Shown: positions 52,368 through 62,066, numbered from the stretch's first letter. The stretch: DNA of 64,000 nt from Burkholderiaceae bacterium (GCA_024235895.1 JACKLM010000003.1:248001-312000); one strand, 5' to 3'. Translations and numbers: made by a program. Notes: generated by a model not told the origin, from the letters alone.

Positions 52368-53465
52368 GTGGGGGTTCGCGCGCTGTACGAGGCCACGCTC
52401 GCCGAGCGCGGCTACCGCGCCGACGACGCGCAGTTGCGCGCGGTCGCCGCGCTCGAGCGCTGCGAGGACGAGTGGATCGCCTACAAGGCGCGGCGCAGCA
52501 ACGCGCTGACCAAGCTGATCCGCCGCCCGCCGCTGCCGCGCGGCGTCTACCTGTGGGGCGGGGTCGGGCGCGGCAAGAGCTTCCTGATGGACTGCTTCTT
52601 CCAGTCCGTCCCGCTGACGCGCAAGACGCGGCTGCACTTCCACGAGTTCATGCGCGAGGTGCATCGCGAGCTGCAGGACCTCAAGGGCACCGCGGACCCG
52701 CTGACGGTGCTCGGCCAGCGCATCGCGCGCCGGCACCGGCTGATCTGCTTCGACGAGTTCCACGTCGCCGACGTCACCGACGCGATGATCCTGCACCGGC
52801 TGCTGAGCGCGATGTTCGACCATCGCGTCAGCATCGTCACGACCTCCAACTTCCACCCCGACGGGCTGTACCCGAACGGGCTGCACCGCGACCGCATCCT
52901 GCCGGCGATCGCGCTGCTGAAGCAGCGGCTGGAGATCGTCGACGTCGACGCCGGCACCGACTACCGGCTGCGCACGCTCGAGCACGTGCGCAGCTACCTG
53001 ACGCCGCTCGGCCCCGAGGCCGAGGCCGCGCTGGCGCAGGCCTTCGAGGAGCTGCGCGACGCCTGCGACGAGGACGCGGCGCTGCACATCGAGCAGCGCG
53101 TGCTGCACGCGAGGCGTCGCGCCGGCGGCGTCGTCTGGTTCGACTTCAGGACGCTGTGCGGCGGGCCGCGGTCGCAGAACGACTACCTCGAGATCGCGTC
53201 GCGCTTCCACACCGTGCTGCTGTCGGAGGTGCCGCAGATGCCGCCGCGGCTGGCCAGCGAGGCGAGGCGCTTCACCTGGCTGGTCGATGTGCTGTACGAC
53301 CGCCGGGTCAAGCTGATCCTGTCGGCCGCGGTGCCGGCCGAGCAGCTCTACACCGAGGGGCCGCTCGCGCACGAGTTCGCGCGCACCGTCTCGCGGCTGC
53401 AGGAGATGCAGTCGGCGGCGTACCTGGCCCAGTCGCGACGCGAGGTCGACACCGCGCTCACCTGA
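52368..53465 (+). CDS. zapE: Cell division protein ZapE (AFG1-like ATPase)
   Basis: AAA-family ATPase of 365 residues associated with the Z-ring under stress; relatives (AFG1/LACE1) act in membrane protein quality control. Walker A is GGVGRGKSFLMD near 67, followed by CFFQSVP and HFHEFMREVH; Walker B is LICFDEFHVADVTDAM; then TTSNFHPDGLYPNGL. GTG 52368 (MGVRALYEATLAERGY) is the only start near the conserved beginning. It follows lpdA by 21 bases and is often its neighbour in betaproteobacteria. Confidence 0.93.
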   Translation: MGVRALYEATLAERGYRADDAQLRAVAALERCEDEWIAYKARRSNALTKLIRRPPLPRGVYLWGGVGRGKSFLMDCFFQSVPLTRKTRLHFHEFMREVHRELQDLKGTADPLTVLGQRIARRHRLICFDEFHVADVTDAMILHRLLSAMFDHRVSIVTTSNFHPDGLYPNGLHRDRILPAIALLKQRLEIVDVDAGTDYRLRTLEHVRSYLTPLGPEAEAALAQAFEELRDACDEDAALHIEQRVLHARRRAGGVVWFDFRTLCGGPRSQNDYLEIASRFHTVLLSEVPQMPPRLASEARRFTWLVDVLYDRRVKLILSAAVPAEQLYTEGPLAHEFARTVSRLQEMQSAAYLAQSRREVDTALT

Positions 53466-53545
53466 AGCGCGCGGCGGCCGGCGGCGGGTCAGGCTGCGCG
53501 ACAGCCGCATGCCGTGGCGCCCGGGCGCCGGCCTCGGCGGTGCCG

Positions 53546-54304
53546 TCAGGCGATCGGCTCGATGCGCAGCAGCGCCAGCGACAGGTTGTCGCCGCCGCCG
53601 CGCGCACGCTGGCGCGCCTTGCCGACCAGCAGCTCGCTCGCCTCGCGCGGCGCCAGCCCGGCGACGATCGCACCGAGCTCCTTGGGCGTGAAGTAGTGCC
53701 ACAGGCCGTCGCTGCAGGCGAGCATGGTGTCGCCGGGTGCCAGCGTCCCGACCCGCCAGGGTGCCAGAGGCGGGTCGGCATGCGTGCCCAGGCAGCCCGT
53801 CAGCAGGTTGGACTGCGGGTGCGCCGCGGCCTGCTCCGGGCTCAGCTTGCCCTCGTCGATCAGGCGCTGGACGTAGGAGTGATCCGAGGTCCGGCCGAGC
53901 ATCTCGCTGCCGCGGAAGTGATAGACGCGCGAGTCGCCGGCGTGGATCGCCTCGCAGTGAAGGTCCGGCGTCAGCAGGAAGGCGGCGACCGTGCTGTGCG
54001 GCTCCTCGAGCGCGGTGATCGCCGTCAGCTTGATCATCATGTGCGCCTCCTGCACGAGGCGGCGCAGCAAGGCATCCGGGTCGTCGGTCCCGGGGATGAA
54101 GGCGTCGAACAGCTGGCGCGCGGTCAGCAGCACCTGGTCGGCCGCCTTGCGGCCCCCGCTCTTGCCGCCCATGCCGTCGGCCAGGACCGCCAGCGCGCAG
54201 CCGCTGGTCCGGGGATGCATGAGCACCTGGACCTGGTCCTGCTGATAGGCGCGATCCCCCCGGTGCAGCCCGGTGGCGGCGGCGAGGCGGAAGCGCACAC
54301 TCAT
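53546..54304 (-). CDS. PP2C-type serine/threonine protein phosphatase (Stp-like)
   Basis: 252 residues with the PP2C metal motifs in order: DRAYQQDQ (near 17-24), LADGMGGKSGG (near 42), AGDSRVY, CSDGLWHY and GGDNLSLALL. No regulatory domain or membrane anchor, so it is a free cytoplasmic phosphatase, usually paired with a Hanks-type kinase; no kinase gene is in view. ATG 54304. It is divergent from the YdcH gene with a 39-base gap. Confidence 0.93.
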   Translation of the reverse strand: MSVRFRLAAATGLHRGDRAYQQDQVQVLMHPRTSGCALAVLADGMGGKSGGRKAADQVLLTARQLFDAFIPGTDDPDALLRRLVQEAHMMIKLTAITALEEPHSTVAAFLLTPDLHCEAIHAGDSRVYHFRGSEMLGRTSDHSYVQRLIDEGKLSPEQAAAHPQSNLLTGCLGTHADPPLAPWRVGTLAPGDTMLACSDGLWHYFTPKELGAIVAGLAPREASELLVGKARQRARGGGDNLSLALLRIEPIA

Positions 54305-54343
54305 CCTTGGAGACTATAAACTGCGCCAGGGACGGGCCCAGAC

Positions 54344-54547
54344 ATGGAACAGAACCTGCACAGCCTTCATCGTCGCCTGATCGAGTTGCGCATCGAGCAT
54401 GCCGACCTCGACGAGGCGATCGATCGCACCGATGCGGATCCGCTGCACGACGAGTTGTCGATGCGCCGGCTCAAGAAGCGCCGTCTGCTGCTGCGCGACG
54501 AGATCGCCCGCCTCGAGCAGTCGCTGCAGCCGCAGGAGCCTGCCTGA
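54344..54547 (+). CDS. YdcH / DUF465 family small protein
   Basis: 67 residues forming two charged amphipathic helices (LHSLHRRLIELRIEHADLD; MRRLKKRRLLLRDEIARLEQSL), the YdcH/SlyX-like coiled-coil pattern. Function unknown. ATG 54344. Its TGA stop overlaps a CTG start proposed for the helicase gene. Confidence 0.88.
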   Translation: MEQNLHSLHRRLIELRIEHADLDEAIDRTDADPLHDELSMRRLKKRRLLLRDEIARLEQSLQPQEPA

Positions 54548-56574
54548 GCACGCCGCGAGGGTCGGGCGCTTCGCGCCCGGCCCACCGCGCGGCCACGCTG
54601 ACGGCGCGGGTCGCCGAGGCGTTCGCCGCCGACGGCGTGCTGGCGCGTCACGCCCCCGGCTACCGGCCGCGCGAGGCGCAGCAGAGGCTGGCCGAGGCGG
54701 TCGCCGACGCGGTCACGTCGCGCGGCGCGCTCGTCGCCGAGGCCGGCACCGGGGTCGGCAAGACCTACGCCTACCTGGTACCGTTGCTGCTGGCAGGCGG
54801 GCGGGCGCTGGTCAGCACCGCGACCAAGAGCCTGCAGGACCAGCTCTTCCTGCGCGACCTGCCGCGGCTGCGCGATGCGCTGAAGGTCCCGCTGACCCTG
54901 GCCCTGCTCAAGGGCCGGGCGAGCTACCTGTGCCTGCACCGGCTCGAGCTCGCGCGCACCGAGGCGCAGCTGCCCGACCGCTGGGCGGTGCGGATGCTGG
55001 CGCGGGTCGAGTCCTGGGCCCAGGCCACGCGCAGCGGCGACCTGGCCGAGATCCACGGCCTGGACGAGCGCTCGCCGGTCATCCCGCTGGTCACCAGCAC
55101 GCGCGACAACTGCCTGGGCGGCGATTGCCCGCGCTTCGCCGACTGCCACCTGATGCGCGCGCGGCGCGAGGCGATGGCGGCCGATCTCGTCGTCGTCAAC
55201 CACCACCTGTTCTTCGCCGACCTGGCACTGCGCGACAGCGGCGTCGCCGAGCTGCTGCCGACCGTCGATGCCGTGGTCTTCGACGAGGCGCACCAGCTGG
55301 TCGATGCCGGCGTGCAGTTTCTCGGCACCGTGCTCGCCACCGCGCAGCTGCTGGACTTCGCGCGCGACCTGCTGGCTGCCGGACTGCGCGACGCGCGCGG
55401 GCTGCAGGACTGGGCACAGCTCGCCGGCGGGGTCGAGCACGCGGCGCGCGAGCTGCGGCTGGCCTGCAGCGGCGGCGCGGGGGATCGCGAGGCACGCGCG
55501 GCAGGCCGCCATGGCTGGCCCGAGGTCGTCGCCGGCGGCGGCGTCGACGCCGCGCTGGCCGCGCTCGACGCCGCCACGGCGCAGGCGGCCGCGGCGCTCG
55601 AGACGGTGGCCGGCAGCGCCGCCGAGCTGGCCCGGCTGGCCGAGCGCGCGGGCGAACTCGGCGCGCTGGCACGGCGCTTCCGGGGCGCGGCGGCCGACGG
55701 CCAGGTGCGCTGGGTCGACCTGACGGCGCAGAGCGCGCGGCTGGTCGAGTCGCCGCTGGACGTCCGCGACGTGCTGACCGAGCAGCGCCGCGGCATGCCG
55801 CGCGCCTGGATCTTCACCTCGGCGACGCTGGGCGCCGACGAGCGTCTGGGCTGGTTCACCCGCAGCACGGGGCTGGAGGACGCGCGTTGCCTGCGCGTCG
55901 ACAGCCCCTTCGACTATCCCGTGCAGGCCAGGCTGTGGGTGCCCGCGCGCTGCCCGCTGCCCAGCGACGCCGGGCACCCGGAGGCGGTCGGGCGGCTGGC
56001 GGCGCGCTGCGCGCACCGGCTCGGCGGACGGACCTTCGTGCTGACGACGACGCTGCGCGTGCTGCCGCGCATCGCCGAGGCGATCGCGGCCTGGCAGGCG
56101 CGCCACGGGGGCGCGCTGGAGGTCCTGGTGCAGGGCAGCGAGCCGCGGCGTGCGCTGCTGCAGCGATTCGGGCACGGCGAGGGCCGGGTGCTGCTCGGGT
56201 CGCACAGCTTCTGGGAGGGCATCGACATGCCCGGCGACGCGCTGCAGTGCGTGCTGATCGACAAGCTGCCGTTCCCGCCTCCGGGCGACCCGCTGGTGCA
56301 GGCGCGCGTGGCGCGGCTGCAGGCGCAGGGGCAGTCGCCGTTCGACGAGTACTTCGTCGCCGAGGCCGCGGTGTCGCTGAAGCAGGGTGCCGGGCGGCTG
56401 ATCCGCACCGAGTCCGACCGCGGGCTGCTCGTCGTCTGCGACCCGCGGCTCGTGCGCATGCGCTACGGGGCACGGCTGATCGACGCCTTGCCGCCGATGG
56501 GGCGGCTGCACGACGAGGCAGGGGTCGGGGCCTGGCTGGCCGAGCTGGCCGACGGCGCGCGCGCGCTGGGCTGA
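54544..56574 (+). CDS. ATP-dependent DNA helicase, DinG/YoaA type (XPD-like, Fe-S)
   Basis: Superfamily 2 5'-3' helicase of about 676 residues. Walker A AGTGVGKTYAYLVPLLLA; four Cys for the [4Fe-4S] cluster (one in SYLCLHR and three in DNCLGGDCPRFADCHL); DEAH box FDEAHQLVD; motif VI QGAGRLIRTESDRGLL near the C-terminus. YoaA/DinG proteins help rescue stalled or damaged forks. No ATG, GTG or TTG fits the conserved start. CTG at 54544, which overlaps the YdcH stop as CTGA, gives a sensible N-terminus and implies coupling. Confidence 0.9.
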   Translation: MSTPRGSGASRPAHRAATLTARVAEAFAADGVLARHAPGYRPREAQQRLAEAVADAVTSRGALVAEAGTGVGKTYAYLVPLLLAGGRALVSTATKSLQDQLFLRDLPRLRDALKVPLTLALLKGRASYLCLHRLELARTEAQLPDRWAVRMLARVESWAQATRSGDLAEIHGLDERSPVIPLVTSTRDNCLGGDCPRFADCHLMRARREAMAADLVVVNHHLFFADLALRDSGVAELLPTVDAVVFDEAHQLVDAGVQFLGTVLATAQLLDFARDLLAAGLRDARGLQDWAQLAGGVEHAARELRLACSGGAGDREARAAGRHGWPEVVAGGGVDAALAALDAATAQAAAALETVAGSAAELARLAERAGELGALARRFRGAAADGQVRWVDLTAQSARLVESPLDVRDVLTEQRRGMPRAWIFTSATLGADERLGWFTRSTGLEDARCLRVDSPFDYPVQARLWVPARCPLPSDAGHPEAVGRLAARCAHRLGGRTFVLTTTLRVLPRIAEAIAAWQARHGGALEVLVQGSEPRRALLQRFGHGEGRVLLGSHSFWEGIDMPGDALQCVLIDKLPFPPPGDPLVQARVARLQAQGQSPFDEYFVAEAAVSLKQGAGRLIRTESDRGLLVVCDPRLVRMRYGARLIDALPPMGRLHDEAGVGAWLAELADGARALG

Positions 56575-56615
56575 CGGCCCGCCGCCGACGCCGCGTCAGC
56601 GCACCGCCGTGGCCA

Positions 56616-57428
56616 CTACCACAGCTGCCACCATGCGCGGTCGGGCGGCCGCATGCCCTCGCGCAGGAAGCGGCTGTCTGGGAAATTGGTCTTCAGCACG
56701 CGCCGTGCGTCGTCGGCCAGCGCGGCCAGCTCGAGCCGCTCGTAGCTCAGCGAGAGGATGTACAGCGCCTCCTCGGCCGCGGGCGAGGTCTGGAAGTCGA
56801 CCACCGCGCGCTGCGCGCGGTTGGCCGCGGCGACGTAGGCGCCGCGGCGCAGGTAGTAGCGTGCCACCGCCAGCTCGTGCTCGGCCAGCGAGTTGACGAT
56901 GTAGTCCATGCGGACGCGCGCATCGGCGGCATAGCGCGAGTCGGGGAACTGCTCGACGAGCTGCCGGAACGACTGCCAGGATTCCCGCGAGGCCTGCTGG
57001 TCGCGCTCGGAAAGGCTCTGCCCGGACAGGCGGCCGAACAGCCCGAGGTTGTCGTTGAAATTGACCAGCCCGCGCAGGTACAGCGCATAGTCCAGCGCCG
57101 GGCTCGACGGGTTGAACCTGACGAAGCGGTCCAGCGTCGCGACCGCGGCGTCGCGCTCGCCCTGGCGCCACTGCACGTAGGCCAGTTCGAGCTGCGCCTG
57201 CTGCGTCAGCAGCGTGCTGCCTCCCAGCGCCTCGACGCGGTTGAGCTTCTTGATCGCCGCATCCCAGGCGCCCGAGGCCATGTCGTCCTTGGCGTCGCGG
57301 AAGACCGCCTCCGGGTCGTCCGCGCGCGCCGCGGGTGCCGAGCCGCAGCCGGCCATCCCGGCCGCGGCGAGCGCCATGGCGGCGGCGAAGGCGGGTGCGA
57401 GCAGGCGTCGCAGGCAAGGGTGTCGCAT
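56616..57428 (-). CDS. bamD: Outer membrane protein assembly factor BamD
   Basis: Essential lipoprotein of the BAM complex that inserts beta-barrel proteins in the outer membrane. 270 residues: lipobox MAGC with Cys28, then five TPR-like helical repeats (AIKKLNRVEALGG; LDRFVRFNPSSPALDYALYLRG; SRYAADARVRMDYIVN; VARYYLRRGAYVAAANRA). ATG 57428. Divergent from rluD across 40 bases, the conserved comL-rluD arrangement. Confidence 0.95.
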   Translation of the reverse strand: MRHPCLRRLLAPAFAAAMALAAAGMAGCGSAPAARADDPEAVFRDAKDDMASGAWDAAIKKLNRVEALGGSTLLTQQAQLELAYVQWRQGERDAAVATLDRFVRFNPSSPALDYALYLRGLVNFNDNLGLFGRLSGQSLSERDQQASRESWQSFRQLVEQFPDSRYAADARVRMDYIVNSLAEHELAVARYYLRRGAYVAAANRAQRAVVDFQTSPAAEEALYILSLSYERLELAALADDARRVLKTNFPDSRFLREGMRPPDRAWWQLW

Positions 57429-57468
57429 CGTCGCTGGCAGCCGGGCGCTGCTCGGGGAAAATCGAGCC

Positions 57469-58560
57469 GTGGATTATAGGAAGCCCCCTCGCGCGCCCCG
57501 GATCGTCGAGCCGGCTGCCGCCGAGCCCGTCGACGACGCCGAAGACGGCGACCCCGCCGGGGCCGCCGACGCCGCGGGCGAGCGGCGCGAGCACGACGTC
57601 GGCGCCGCCGAGCACGGGCAGCGCGTCGACAGGCTGCTGGTGACGATGGCGCCCGAGTTCTCGCGCACCCACCTGCAGTCGCTGGTCGCACGCGGCCTGG
57701 TCGCGGTCGACGGCGCGCCGGTTCGCCAAGCGTCGCGCCGCGTGCGCGCGGGGCAGCGGATCGCCGTCGGGCTCGTGCCGACCGAGGAGAGCCTGGCGTT
57801 CCGGCCGCAGGCCATGCCGATCACGGTGCTGTACGAGGACGATGCGCTGCTGGTGCTCGACAAGCCCGCCGGGCTGGTCGTCCACCCGGCGGCGGGAAAC
57901 TGGTCGGGGACGCTGCTCAACGGCCTGCTCGCACGCCACCCCGGTGCCGAGCGGCTGCCGCGCGCCGGCATCGTCCACCGGCTCGACAAGGACACCTCGG
58001 GCGTGATGGTCGTCGGCAAGAGCTTGCCGGCGGTGACGGCGCTCGCGCGGGCGATCGCCGAGCGGCGCGTGCAGCGACGCTACCTGGCGATCGCGCACGG
58101 CGAGCTGCGCGAGCCGGCGCTGCGCATCGACGCGCCGATCGGCCGCGACCCGGTCTCGCGCGTTCGCATGGCCGTCGTCGCAGGCGGCAAGCCTGCCCGC
58201 ACCGACGTGGCGCGCGTCGCGGCCCGCGACGGTTGCAGCGCGCTGGCCTGCACGCTGCACACCGGCCGCACGCACCAGATCAGGGTCCACCTGGCGTCGC
58301 GGGGCCACCCGCTGGTGGCCGATGCGCTGTACGGCGGGCGACCTGCGCTCGGGATGACGCGGCAGGCGCTGCACGCGCTGAGGCTGGAGCTGCCGCATCC
58401 CGACGACGGTCGCGTGCTGGGCATCGACTGCGCACCGCCTGCGGACTTCGCGCGCGCCTGGGAGTCGGTCGCCGGTCAGGCCGCGGCCTGGCCCGGCGCG
58501 GCGGACGACGGTCGTCGGTCGCCCCGGGCCGCATCCAGTACGACTACAATGCGTCACTGA
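57469..58560 (+). CDS. rluD: 23S rRNA pseudouridine(1911/1915/1917) synthase
   Basis: Modifies helix 69 of 23S rRNA. 363 residues: an acidic, low-complexity N-terminal extension of about 45 residues, S4 RNA-binding domain (about 50-105: RVDRLLVTMAPEFSRTHLQSL), and the RluA-type catalytic domain with the active Asp in IVHRLDKDTSGVMVVGKS and HTGRTHQIRVHL. GTG 57469 (MDYRKPPRAP) is used; the frame continues upstream into the bamD region but is noncoding there. Confidence 0.93.
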   Translation: MDYRKPPRAPRIVEPAAAEPVDDAEDGDPAGAADAAGERREHDVGAAEHGQRVDRLLVTMAPEFSRTHLQSLVARGLVAVDGAPVRQASRRVRAGQRIAVGLVPTEESLAFRPQAMPITVLYEDDALLVLDKPAGLVVHPAAGNWSGTLLNGLLARHPGAERLPRAGIVHRLDKDTSGVMVVGKSLPAVTALARAIAERRVQRRYLAIAHGELREPALRIDAPIGRDPVSRVRMAVVAGGKPARTDVARVAARDGCSALACTLHTGRTHQIRVHLASRGHPLVADALYGGRPALGMTRQALHALRLELPHPDDGRVLGIDCAPPADFARAWESVAGQAAAWPGAADDGRRSPRAASSTTTMRH

Positions 58561-58774
58561 CCGCGGTTCCCACCCATCGCGCCACCGGCCATCGCGCACG
58601 CGCCGCCGGCTCTTGACGCCGGCCCCGACGGGCCCGCTTCGGGGAACCGCCCGACCACCGCAGCCCGCCCCTGCCGCCGCCGAGGCCGCCGGGGCGACGG
58701 ACCCCGGAGAGACCGCGCCGATCGATCGGCGTCGCCGGCGGCCAGCTTGCCGCCCGGCACCTGCCAAGCCTGCC

Positions 58775-59488
58775 ATGACACCAACGGATGCCAAACGCGT
58801 CCTCGAGGCCGCGCTCCTCTGCGCGCCCCAGCCGCTGCCCTTGCGCGAGCTCGCGCTGCTGTTCGACGAGCAGGTCGGCGCCGACACGCTGCGCACGCTG
58901 CTCGACGAGCTGGCGGCGGACTGGCGCGGCCGCGGGGTCGAGCTGGTGACGCTGGCGTCGGGCTGGCGCTTCCAGACGCGGCCCGAGATGCGGCCCTTCC
59001 TCGACCGCCTCAACCCGGAGAAGCCGCCGCGCTATTCGCGCGCCGTGCTCGAGACGCTGGCGATCGTCGCCTACCGCCAGCCGGTGACGCGCGGCGACAT
59101 CGAGGACATCCGCGGTGTGGCCGTCGGCAGCCAGATCGTCAAGCAGCTCGAGGACAGGGGCTGGATCGAGGTCATCGGCTACCGCGAGACGCCCGGGCGT
59201 CCGGCGTTGGTCGCGACGACGCGCCAGTTCCTCGACGACCTCGGCCTGGCCAGCCTTGCCGACCTGCCTCCGATCGAGGGCGGCGTGCCGGCGGCCGATC
59301 CCACAGGCGCCGCCGCGGACGCCGCGGCGCAGCCCGAGCTCGACCTGGCACCCGCCGCCCACGAGGCGACGGGGCAGGACGACGTCGCCGCCGACGATCA
59401 GGACGGCGCCAGCTCCCTCGCGTCGCCGGGCCTGCCCGGCACGCCCTTCCTCGCCGAGAACCCCTCAGCCGAAGAACCACGTCCATGA
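58775..59488 (+). CDS. scpB: Segregation and condensation protein B
   Basis: Kleisin-associated winged-helix subunit of the Smc-ScpAB condensin. 237 residues: two winged-helix domains (AKRVLEAALLCAPQPLPLREL; RAVLETLAIVAYRQPVTRGDIEDIRGV, at about 85-112), then an acidic, Ala-rich tail. ATG 58775 (MTPTDAKRV) is preferred over earlier in-frame positions that are Arg/Pro-rich noise. Its TGA overlaps the rluB ATG by four bases. ScpA is not in the window. Confidence 0.92.
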   Translation: MTPTDAKRVLEAALLCAPQPLPLRELALLFDEQVGADTLRTLLDELAADWRGRGVELVTLASGWRFQTRPEMRPFLDRLNPEKPPRYSRAVLETLAIVAYRQPVTRGDIEDIRGVAVGSQIVKQLEDRGWIEVIGYRETPGRPALVATTRQFLDDLGLASLADLPPIEGGVPAADPTGAAADAAAQPELDLAPAAHEATGQDDVAADDQDGASSLASPGLPGTPFLAENPSAEEPRP

Positions 59489-61540
59489 ATACCAGCGACG
59501 CCGAAACCCCGGGCCCCGACACCGGCGCGGACATCCCCACCGAGGCGAAGCCCAGGCGACGCCGTGCGCCCCGCGCTGCCGACGAGGTCGTGGCGTCGCC
59601 GGCTGCGGCCGTTGCGGCGGGAGCCGAGGCGTCCGTGGCCGCGGCGTCGCCCGCCGCGGTGGTGGCCGCGCCCCTGGCCGCCGGCGCCGCGCCGGTCGCC
59701 ACGGGCGGCGACGCGGACGCCGGCGCTGGGGCCGAGGACGCCTGCAGGCGAGGGCGACGCCGAGGGAAGCCCCAGCCGGCGCGGACGCAACCGGCGGCGC
59801 GGTCGCCGGCGCAGCGATCGCGATGGCGACCGCAGCGCGGAGGGCAGCGTGCCGCCGGCAGCCCCGGCACTGGCCGACGAGCGATTCGCCGAGGTCGTCT
59901 CGGGCCTGTTCGACACCGCGACCGAGCCGTCGGCCGGCGACGCTGCGCCGGTCCACGACGACGAGGCTGAGGCTGGCTCGGGCGATCGCGATGAGGGAGG
60001 GTCGCCGCCGGAGACGGCAGGCGCCGCGACCGGCGCCCCCGCCACGGTGGCCGACCAGGACGCCGCCTCGGGCACGACGCCGGCATCGGCTGAAGACGCC
60101 GAGCCGACCGCTGCGGGCGCCGACGACCAGGTGGCGGCGTCCCCGGACGACTCCGGCGCCTCGGCGGCCTCCGACGCCGCGGGCGCGGCGCGGCGTGTCC
60201 TCGCGCCCGAGCCCGACGCGCCCAAGCTGCACAAGCTGCTCGCGCAGGCCGGTGCCGGCTCGCGGCGCGACCTGGAGCAGATGATCGCCGACGGCCGCGT
60301 GACGGTGAACGGCCAGGCGGCGCACACCGGCCAGCGCGTCTCGTTCGGCGACCGCATCGCCATCGACGGCAAGCCGGTGCGGGTGCGCATCGCGCCGCCG
60401 CGGGCGCGCGTGCTGGCCTACCACAAGCCGGCGGGCGAGGTCGTCACCCACGACGACCCGCAGCAGCGTCCGACCGTCTTCCGCAGCCTGCCGCGGCTGG
60501 CGCAGGGCAAGTGGCAGTCGGTCGGGCGGCTGGACCTCAATACCGAGGGGCTGCTGCTGTTCACCAACTCGGGCGACCTGGCCAACCAGCTGATGCACCC
60601 GCGCTTCGGCGTCGAGCGCGAGTACGCCGTGCGCTCGCTCGGCGAGCTGACCGACGAGCAGCGCCAGAGCCTGCTCGACGGCGTCGAGATCGACGGCCAG
60701 CGCGCCGCGTTCAAGCGCATCGAGGACGGTGGCGGGGAGGGGGTCAACCGCTGGTACCGTGTCGTCATCGCCGAGGGGCGCAACCGCGAGGTGCGGCGCA
60801 TGTTCGAGGCCGTCGGCCACGCGGTCAGCCGCCTGATCCGCATCCGCTACGGTTCGGTCGTGCTGCCGCGCGGGCTTCGTCGTGGCGTGTGGGTCGACCT
60901 CGGCGACGACGACGTGCGGGCGCTGCGGCGCCAGGCCGGTGGCGCCGAGGCGGCACCGCGGCGCGACGCCGGCGCGGAAGGCGGCGACGGCGCACAGGCG
61001 GGCAAGCGCGGCCGCCGCGCGAAGGGCGGCAAGCCTGAGCGCAACGGCCCCGACGCACGTGCGCCTCGGCCCCAGCGCGAAGGCGGTGGCCCGCGCGGAC
61101 CGAACCAGCCCGATCCGATGCGCCAGACCTTCGACCGTTCGCGCCCGCCGCCGCAGCGCGCCGAGCCGAGGGTGGCCGACCTGGACGAGGACGATGGCGA
61201 TTTCCGTGGCCCGATCCCGGACCCGCTGCGCCAGACCTTCGACCGCACGCGCGTGCAGACCCGGCGCGCGGCGCCGCGCGTGGCCGAGTTCGACGAGGAC
61301 GGCGAGGAGATCCGCGGCCCCATCCCCAACCCGCTGCAGCAGACCTTCGACAAGCGCTTCCTGCAAAGGCCCGGGCCGCTGGGCGGCCGCAAGCAGGGCG
61401 GGGGTGGCGGGCCGCGCGAGCCCGACCCGATGCAGACCTCGGTCGGCTACATCGGCGCCGACGCGTTCGTCCGCAAGTTCGCCGGCGGCGGCAAGCACGG
61501 CGGCAAGAAGGGCCCCAAGCATGGGCCCAAGCGTCGCTGA
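59485..61540 (+). CDS. rluB: 23S rRNA pseudouridine(2605) synthase RluB, with apparent +1 frameshift in the N-terminal tail
   Basis: The natural ATG (59485, overlapping the scpB stop as ATGA) opens a plausible Ala-rich N-terminus (MNTSDAETPGPDTG). About 85 codons later, near 59742, coding character jumps to the next frame (GEGDAEGSPSRRGRNRRRGR...), which holds the enzyme to 61540. Removing one base there restores one protein. The core has an S4 domain (KLHKLLAQAGAGSRRDLEQM) and the catalytic Asp in VGRLDLNTEGLLLF. The basic C-terminal tail carries three 36-residue repeats each with QTFD (near 61112, 61220 and 61328). The slip is either a sequence error in GC-rich DNA, a recent mutation, or initiation inside the second frame; the N-terminus is not conserved, so the enzyme may still be made. 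Confidence 0.82.
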
Positions 61541-61569
61541 CCGGCGCCGGCCTGCCTGGCGTCCGACGC

Positions 61570-61575
61570 TAAAAT
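61570..61575 (+). promoter_or_regulatory. Probable -10 box of ndk
   Basis: TAAAAT (five of six) 40 bases before ndk, in the only AT-rich patch of the area, followed by a run of seven T. No good -35 partner is visible. Confidence 0.4.
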
Positions 61576-61614
61576 CGATTTTTTTGCCAAGTCCTTGATT
61601 CAGGAGAGCTTTTC

Positions 61615-62040
61615 ATGGCCGTTGAACGTACCCTGTCGATCATCAAGCCCGATGCCGTGGCGAAGAACGTGATCGGGCAGATCCTCAGCCGCTTCGAGGC
61701 CGCCGGGCTGAAGATCGTCGCGGCGCGGATGGCGCAGCTGTCGCGCGCCGAGGCCGAGGGTTTCTACGCGGTGCACAAGGAGCGTCCGTTCTTTGCCGAC
61801 CTGGTGAAATTCATGACCTCGGGCCCGGTGATGATCCAGGTCCTCGAGGGCGAGGGCGCGATCGCGAAGAACCGCGAGCTGATGGGGGCCACCGACCCGA
61901 AGAAGGCCGGCAAGGGCACGATCCGCGCCGATTTCGCCGAGAGCATCGACGCCAACGCGGTGCACGGCTCGGATGCGCCGGAGACGGCCGCGGTCGAGAT
62001 CGCGTATTTCTTCCCGGCGCTGGCCATCCACAGCCGCTGA
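61615..62040 (+). CDS. ndk: Nucleoside diphosphate kinase
   Basis: Transfers gamma-phosphate between nucleoside triphosphates and diphosphates through a phospho-His. 141 residues, the standard length; starts MAVERTLSIIKPDAVAKN, active His117 in NAVHGSDAPETA. ATG 61615 with CAGGAGAG upstream. First of ndk-rlmN-pilW, the usual betaproteobacterial order leading toward the ispG/hisS region. Confidence 0.97.
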   Translation: MAVERTLSIIKPDAVAKNVIGQILSRFEAAGLKIVAARMAQLSRAEAEGFYAVHKERPFFADLVKFMTSGPVMIQVLEGEGAIAKNRELMGATDPKKAGKGTIRADFAESIDANAVHGSDAPETAAVEIAYFFPALAIHSR

Positions 62041-62066
62041 GCACGGACGGCGGCGCGGGCCACGGC

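Noticed and set aside
58561..58774. Coding extension of scpB upstream of 58775
   Set aside because: The in-frame sequence is Pro/Arg-rich and precedes a conserved MTPTDAKRV start; nothing else is recognisable in this 214-base gap.
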